From Coptis chinensis (Eukaryota; Streptophyta; Magnoliopsida; Ranunculales; Ranunculaceae): a stretch of DNA of 64,000 nucleotides. The position numbers were made by a program, and so were the translations under genes. Shown here in pieces: positions 58,569 to 64,000 of this stretch (within the stretch, counting starts at the first letter, position 1; every line of letters begins with the position of its first letter). Under the pieces are notes generated by a model. The model was not told where the DNA came from and did no database searches. It was given only the letters and a program-made list of their open reading frames with translations. The stretch spans positions 56,069,501 to 56,133,500 of the forward strand of contig CM027377.1 in NCBI GenBank assembly GCA_015680905.1, read 5' to 3'.

Positions 58569-59075
58569 CTACTGACTAGTCGGGTTGGTTCTGAGGGATG
58601 CCTGGCGAACACAATGAGATCTCGCATTGTAGTTCCTTTCGGTAACTGTCACGTTTATCAACGGCTCTACCCCATTATATTGGGACTCCTGTAACATGAC
58701 ATCGAGATGGATTCTAGGCGGAATGCCTAGAATCTCACCAATAACAACCCAACCGATGGTTACTTCCTTCCTCCTCTTCGCCACCATAACAAAAATTCTA
58801 GTCCCCTCCAACTCCCTCGTGTTGTAGAACCGTCGGACTAAGTCTTCGTGGTAAAAGGCTTCGGTGGAGTACCACAAGCTATTCCAGTCTCTACTAATCA
58901 TTTCGTCACCGTAAAACGGCGCGAAGTGGTCGCCAGTAAATGCTTGCTCCGGCAAAATTCGACGTTGTTGAGCCATTGTAGTGTTTGGAATGTAGTGGGG
59001 GTTTAAATGGGATGTGGGGTTGGAATTTAAGTCAACCAAATGAAACAACCAGTGGTGGTGGCGCGGTGGTGGCAC
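58569..59075 (-). CDS. Family-G ORF A, unknown protein (plant-transposon-protein-like)
   Basis: Open frame of 168 codons on the element strand. The likely start is the internal Met of MAQQRRILPEQAFTGDHF at about 58977, because upstream residues look like untranslated leader. It contains LVRRFYNTRELEGTRIFVM, then KRRKEVTIGWVVIGEILGIP. The order FY-N, a beta-rich segment, then a (V/I)xxxLGIP motif parallels ORF B (FYDN, VFSINIDNE, then FVLGLAMP). The two ORFs are therefore probably distant paralogues. The frame ends near 58569, with possible continuation in other frames. Function unknown. Confidence 0.55.
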   Translation of the reverse strand: MPPPRHHHWLFHLVDLNSNPTSHLNPHYIPNTTMAQQRRILPEQAFTGDHFAPFYGDEMISRDWNSLWYSTEAFYHEDLVRRFYNTRELEGTRIFVMVAKRRKEVTIGWVVIGEILGIPPRIHLDVMLQESQYNGVEPLINVTVTERNYNARSHCVRQASLRTNPTSQ

Positions 59076-59077
59076 GA

Positions 59078-59640
59078 CAGCTTGAATTTTTGTAATTTTC
59101 GGGTGTTTTGGTGATGTAAGTTGGTGGATTTGGTGGTGGTTTGGTTTTAGAGAAGATTTGAAGTGGATTTTTGATGGTTGGCGTGGGTTAGTTTAGGTTT
59201 CTTTTTTTTTTTTTTTTTTTTGGTTTTGGAGCTTTGGTGGGCGTTAATGGCGGTTTGGAAGGATGAACACGACTGTTGGGGCAAAGGTAAGGGCGTGGGT
59301 GCGCTGCCGGTGCGTGCGGGTTGGGCCCAAGCCTAATTCGAAATTTTTGAATTTTTCGCGAAACTTCAAACTAAAATTGCCGCTTCGTTACCGGTCCAAT
59401 TTTTGTGAATGAGATATGGAAATGATCAGGAGAGAATTTCCAATCCAATGATCCATAAAACACTCTATTCCGACCGTGGATGACATATAAGATAGTGAAA
59501 AACGCCTCGAAGTGCGTGCCTAACATACGTTATGCGAACAACTGAACTCTAAATTCATAGATTATATCAACCCGAATCGAAATACAATTAAACGACTTAA
59601 GCAACTCTAATGGGACATAAAACATTCTAGGACGGAAACA
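59078..59640 (-). other. Spacer between the gag-protease block and ORF A
   Basis: No open frame. A T-tract lies at about 59202-59220 and a GC-rich patch at 59270-59330. Confidence 0.4.
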
Positions 59641-59672
59641 CGAACACCCCACCCCCAAACAAATTTTTTTAC
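59641..59672 (-). promoter_or_regulatory. G-tract motif after the gag-protease block
   Basis: Element strand: AAATTTGTTTGGGGGTGGGG. Element 1 has the diverged equivalent at about 21130-21150. Confidence 0.5.
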
Positions 59673-59684
59673 AATAGAGTTTAG

Positions 59685-59689
<5 letters not shown>

Positions 59690-59728
<39 letters not shown>
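59690..59728. repeat. Poly(T) tract
   Basis: About 36 T in a row within element 2. Element 1 has a shorter T-tract in the same place (21050-21068). Confidence 0.8.
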
Positions 59729-59732
<4 letters not shown>

Positions 59733-60073
59733 TTTAAAAGTGGGTCTTTTAAAGTCAGATTCCCGAGACTTCCTAGATTACTATGTTTATTATTTAATAT
59801 ATATATTTTTTTTACTTTTATAAGGAAAAATAATAAGCAAGAAAGACATAATTCACCCCATAGAGAAACATGACTCAAAAATCCGAGAAAACATGCAAGA
59901 GTGGAAAACGTGAATTATGTTAAACGTGGACTTAGGATCCGGTACTTACAGCCACACACTCCATAGGGAGGGCCCGGTTACCTTAATGGTGCACTCACCA
60001 ATATATAGAAATGAAAGGAAATGCACCAAACACAAAAGTTGAGTCGTTTATAGTCAAATACTCAAGACTTTAT

Positions 60074-61320
60074 CTAAACATATGTATGAACATGCAGTTT
60101 ATCATATATCAACAACCGAAATAGTTGAGGATCATTCCATAAATAAATATCACAGAAAACATATCCAAACACAATCAAGCACCAAGATTTCCTATGACGC
60201 AACCTAGTGAACTGAAAGCGAAGTCGGATAACCCTATAATGCAACCTAACATGCACCTTCTTTTTCATTTTTGAACAAGAGGGTGTCCTAGTGAATAAGT
60301 GTGGAAAAGTGAATGGTTGTGGAGAATATGGTGGATATGGATAAGTTGTAGAAGGAAAGCATGGAAAAAATGAGGATGTGGGTTTAGCACAAAACTCATT
60401 CATAGTGTAGGTAGGGATTGTCTCAAGTCTGAAAATGAAGGTGTCAAATGGTTTGTCCTTCTGAAGTATTTGTTTACTAGGTGGATTTAAAAAATTATGA
60501 AGCACAGGAGAAACAAAAGGATCGAGTGCAAACTCGAGATTCCTTTGAAAGGGTAGAAGGAGGGAAGTCGAGGTGGATGTTGTGCAAAGTAGTTCTTGAT
60601 AGGGTGAATCATCACCTGCTCTAAGAAAATCATTGAATTCCTCATCTAGGTTGGTCATATCCACATTACTATGGTAGTCCTCTATATCTTTGAGAAAGTC
60701 ATCTATCTCGTCCTCATCCATAATATGTGTATCGACTAGTGTAGGGATGAAAATGTTGGAGTCTGAACTTCCAAAGGAAAGAAATTTGGGCATATGATTA
60801 TCAGGGAACGTGTTGTTGAAATAGTGTCGAGCGAAACTCTCGATCATGCTAACCTCTCCATCCATAGACGAATCGGGTACATGTGTCTTTTTTTTTAAAA
60901 ACATTTACTTCAACAGCAAGATGGCCAAAAGATATGGACATTGAACCATCGCGGCAATTAATGAGCGCATTGGCAGTTGCCAGGAAAGGACGCCCTAGGA
61001 TGATCGGGATAGAGTTGTTAGCGACTTCTGTATCGAGGATTACAAAATCAGCCGGATAGTAGAAATCCTGAACTTTTACCAGCACATTTTCGACCACACC
61101 CTTAGGATACTTAATAGACCGATTAGCTAATTGCAACGTCATTTTAGTGGGTTGCATCTTGTCTAGACCTATTTGTTTATACAAATAAAACGGGAGTAAG
61201 TTAACACTAGCCCCCAGGTCTAATAACGCGGTCGTCGTATAGGAATCTCCTAATGTGCATTGTACAGTAGGATGACCAGGGTCCTTGTACTTAACAATTC
61301 CATTATGTTCAGATAAAGTT
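60074..61320 (-). pseudogene. Family-G retropepsin, acidic linker and tail (best-preserved copy)
   Basis: 60849-61184 carries YKQIGLDKMQPTKMTLQLAN and VPIILGRPFLATANAL, the protease C-terminal half. The sequence upstream (61185-61320) encodes the DLGAS-type active site in the same frame family. After a frame change near 60890, 60074-60904 gives 276 codons: an acidic linker (HIMDEDEIDDFLKDIEDY), a Ser/Thr-rich part, a proline- and aromatic-rich part (YPYPPYSPQPFTFPHL) and a basic C-terminus ending WNDPQLFRLLIYDK. The stop at 60074 comes where autonomous gypsy elements would continue into reverse transcriptase. The same tail is preserved in all three copies, so the lack of pol is a family trait. 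Confidence 0.7.
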
Positions 61321-61640
61321 GGGAATCGTTATGTTTAAAAGGCGTCTTTTGGTATATTGGTCATCCGTCTTTAGGGGTGGGTAAAAATGTTCCATAAACA
61401 GCTGAACAAGTTTAGCCCACGAGTCCACAGAATTAGGCGCTTGGGCAGTAAACCAAGACGCCTCCTTATCGGCTAAGGTGAAAGGGAATACCCTTAGTTT
61501 AATTTGTTCTGCACCAACCGTAGGATAGTGGAATGCTGTTAGGACTTGTTCAATCCTACGCATGTGCTAATAAAAGGTTTCATGGTCTAAACCATGAAAA
61601 ACGGTAACAAATTAAAATATTTGGGGATTCGAAATCCCCA
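61309..61640 (-). pseudogene. Family-G gag remnant in element 2
   Basis: 61309-61563 encodes RRIEQVLTAFHYPTVGAEQI and then FPFTLADKEASWFTAQAPNS, followed by the WAKLVQLFMEHFYPP segment. This is a clear Retrotrans_gag core. Compared with element 1, about 1.4 kb including the zinc-knuckle region is deleted at about 61335-61375. Confidence 0.75.
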
Positions 61641-62319
61641 CCGGTCCGCTAGAACGATGCAAGATTTTGGGCTATCGCCAAGGCTTTGTAGAAGTCGAGA
61701 GAGAGTCTCTTTCGCCTTCGGGCATTATATCGGTTGTGTGTGTGAAATAGTAGCTAGAGGTGTAGTGGGTGGTATACTAGATAGACTTGTTTGTTGACGT
61801 TGTTGTGTAATTACGTTCGGTGTTTTTGTTCGACCAGACCTTAATCTCATACAAGGCTAAGACCAAACTTAGCTAAACACATCAACACTCCAAACAAATC
61901 TGATATTTTAGTATAAACCTCTAACAGGAGATGCAAGGTGTGGAAGAAAGGAATACCTGATTGCATCCTTGCTTCGCTTATGAATAGCGTCTTGTTTACG
62001 CGTGTTCAGTGTATATAACAAGTTAGAACACTGAAAGACTTGAAAAATCAAAGTTCGAATCAAAACTGTAGAAATCCGAAAAATTTAGCTTAGAGTGGAA
62101 TGGCTAAGCCTAGCTGTGGGCGCTGTCAAGCTCAAGGTTCGAGCTTTTGGTCGCTCTCAAGGTTCCGTGCTTTTTTGCTAAAGCGCCAAAGGTAATTTTT
62201 CGCGGAACTTTTCAACGCTGAAACGGACAACCACGGTATGAATCAAACAAGGGGTGGATGGGTGAAATGGGACTTTAAGAAAAGTACTTATACTACTTAA
62301 AACAATGCGAAAAGTGAAA

Positions 62320-62338
62320 CTAAGATGGCGCGGCCATT
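62320..62338 (-). promoter_or_regulatory. Primer-binding site of element 2
   Basis: Element strand: AATGGCCGCGCCATCTTAG next to the LTR, related to AATGGCGCCGCTGCCATC of element 1 but with a small internal change. The TGGCGCC-type core is damaged. Confidence 0.45.
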
Positions 62339-63846
62339 TGATAAAACATAAAATGATAGTTTACCTACGAAAATGAACGATAAAACTTAAAACGTAAAGT
62401 AAACTAAAACCATGTTCGAAGTCTATATTTTATCAAAGATTCTACTCTCTATCTATTGAACATATATAGTGGAGTAGGAAGTTCGCTCCACTCCTAGTCC
62501 TTCCAAGATGTTTGTGTTCTCTACGATAAGTAAACTTAACTCTAAAGTCTAATGAGATTTTCTTTAAATGGCAACTAGACTACGATGCAACTACCCACCT
62601 AGATGCAACTAGTCGATTATTAGAACAACTATGGGAATGCTACGTCAATTCTATGATAAGGAGTTAGAGGGGGGATTGATTCCACCTTAACTCGACTTAA
62701 TCCTACTAACGATGAATCGTCGTAATCCGAATTGAACTGCTTCGCAGAACAATCTGGTTACTCCAAATCCCTAATTACACATGGCATTTCTACCAATTCA
62801 TAACTAGCATGTGAATGATTACACCCATTCTCATGGTGAACTAATCGTTTCTAGAGTGGAAGGAAAATTAAGATGACTCTACGATATTCGGAATCAAGCT
62901 TTCATCAAGGCTTCTCAACCCCCTCTAATGGAGGTTTAGCTGAGAATCATGACTCAATCATTTCCAACTAAATTATAACTAAACATAATATAAAGAATTG
63001 AATTTTACTAATCTAAATTAAACAATAATTAAATTCTAATTAATAACTAAGAATTGAATAACAAGTAATAAATGAAATTTGATCTAACAATTGTAAATGA
63101 CAAGAATCGAAATTGACAAATAGCTATTTTATTTATCAAACTAATTAAGAACAATGATTCTAAGAGTCTAATCTAAAACAAGAATTGTAAAACAAGAATT
63201 GAATATAAACTAAACTTAATTTAATTAAATAAAAACTAGATCTAGAATTATCTATTGTTTTAGGTCTAACTAGCTACCATTAACAAAGAGTCAAGCTCTT
63301 GTTTTTATACTTTCAGATCCAAAAATCGTGCATGGGCTTGGAGCCATGTTTTGGGCCAGAGAATCAGGCCCAAAACCCAATTCTTTTAGTCTAAAAAGGC
63401 CTCTTCAGCTGCAGTTGGCTTCAACAGACTTTTCGTCCACTTCTGCTCTTCTAATTATGTTAAGGCTTAGACATTGGAAAGCTCTTTCCGAGCCGGTCGT
63501 TTTGACATAAGGTAGGCCCCATTCCTAGGTCTGAGTCCAAAAATACGGCCTTCGGAAGTTCTGCTAACTTTGTGTGCTGTTTCTGCCCGTGTCGACTTTT
63601 CAGCTTTTGACCGGGCTTTAGAAAGGCTTTGTCTTCTTGAATCTTGTCCTTTAATCACAGAAGTCCTTAGTAACCGACCTTTGCTCCTTTATCTCGCTAA
63701 AGTGGCACATTTCTACACATAATGGACTTTGAAGCCTGAAATGCATAAAAACACGTAATCAGTGTTAACTCTTAATTATTACTCACATAATTGGTCTAAA
63801 AGTATGACTGTTACAGGGTTAAAACTACAGTCTTGGGCTCTTATCA
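62339..63846 (-). repeat. 5' LTR of family-G element 2
   Basis: 1,508 bp, TG to CA, followed by target duplicate ATGAC. Confidence 0.88.
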
Positions 63847-64000
63847 ATGACCACAAATCAACTTAACACCTATATAAGGGTAAGTTCGATTCAACTGTAA
63901 TTAGCACTCAATGGCTAATTGACACTTCCTCTTTTTGTGTGTTTAGATGGTGTATGGATGATGTAGATAGATGATGATCGTTGAACAAATAGAAGCGTAT
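63847..64000 (+). other. Resumed target sequence of the outer LTR element
   Basis: ATGAC, then ACAAATCAACTTAACACC, continues the ~107-bp tandem repeat seen before 52750. The remaining bases have no feature. Confidence 0.6.

Larger units (their letters stand above)
52755..63846 (-). mobile_element. Complete family-G LTR element 2, 11.1 kb
   Basis: LTRs lie at 52755-54251 and 62339-63846, both TGATAAAACATAAAA-like at the start and GGGCTCTTATCA at the end. Target duplication ATGAC is at 52750-52754 and 63847-63851, and the ~107-bp tandem repeat of the target resumes on the far side. The internal region is 8.1 kb. In element orientation it has a primer site, partial gag, retropepsin with acidic linker and tail, ORF A, ORF B, a long non-coding region and a polypurine tract. 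No reverse transcriptase, RNase H or integrase motif is present, so it is non-autonomous. Confidence 0.9.

Overview
The window is AT-rich nuclear DNA from a flowering plant, probably a eudicot. Evidence for this is the intron-containing host genes, Ty1/copia and Ty3/gypsy-type LTR retrotransposons with plant-style primer sites, CACTA and PIF/Harbinger-like DNA transposons, and organelle-like inserts. Most of the sequence is nested repeats. The species cannot be told from sequence alone.

Layout. 1-3.8 kb: unassigned sequence and a probable mitochondrial-type insert. 3.8-7.8 kb: one end of a CACTA transposon abutting a truncated plus-strand copy of an LTR element (family G). 7.8-15.3 kb: minus-strand 5' half of a Tork/TNT1-like copia element split by a complete 5.2-kb CACTA element (3-bp target duplication CAC). 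16.1-29.9 kb: a second copia element (204-bp LTRs, 5-bp duplication GCATA) interrupted just after its reverse-transcriptase active-site motif by a complete 9.5-kb family-G element (1.47-kb LTRs, duplication CCTGT).

30.3-32.4 kb: a plus-strand, four-exon aldo-keto reductase gene with a disturbed C-terminus. 32.8-38.2 kb: a minus-strand, six-exon, apparently intact gene for the bifunctional allantoin synthase TTL, with an internal PTS2 peroxisomal signal. 39-50 kb: decayed gene pieces on the minus strand. These are the C-terminal exons of a DUS3-like tRNA-dihydrouridine synthase with a premature stop, a fragment of an nMAT4-like intron maturase carrying a 140-bp triplication, and a partial second copy of TTL that lost its PTS2 and the frame of its second domain. 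MITE-like and Harbinger-like insertions lie among them.

50.7-64 kb: the start of another plus-strand LTR element with internal tandem repeats, into which a complete 11.1-kb family-G element is inserted (duplication ATGAC).

Family G is the most interesting item. Its three copies show a gag-protease region but no reverse transcriptase, RNase H or integrase. The longest copy instead carries two further ORFs that look like distant paralogues. Each coding block is followed by a G-tract motif resembling the polypurine tract at the 3' LTR, in several places preceded by a small palindrome around AGGA. The intact host functions are the TTL step of purine (urate to allantoin) breakdown and possibly an NADPH-dependent carbonyl reductase; they have no evident functional link. 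All calls were made by eye, without alignment or database search.
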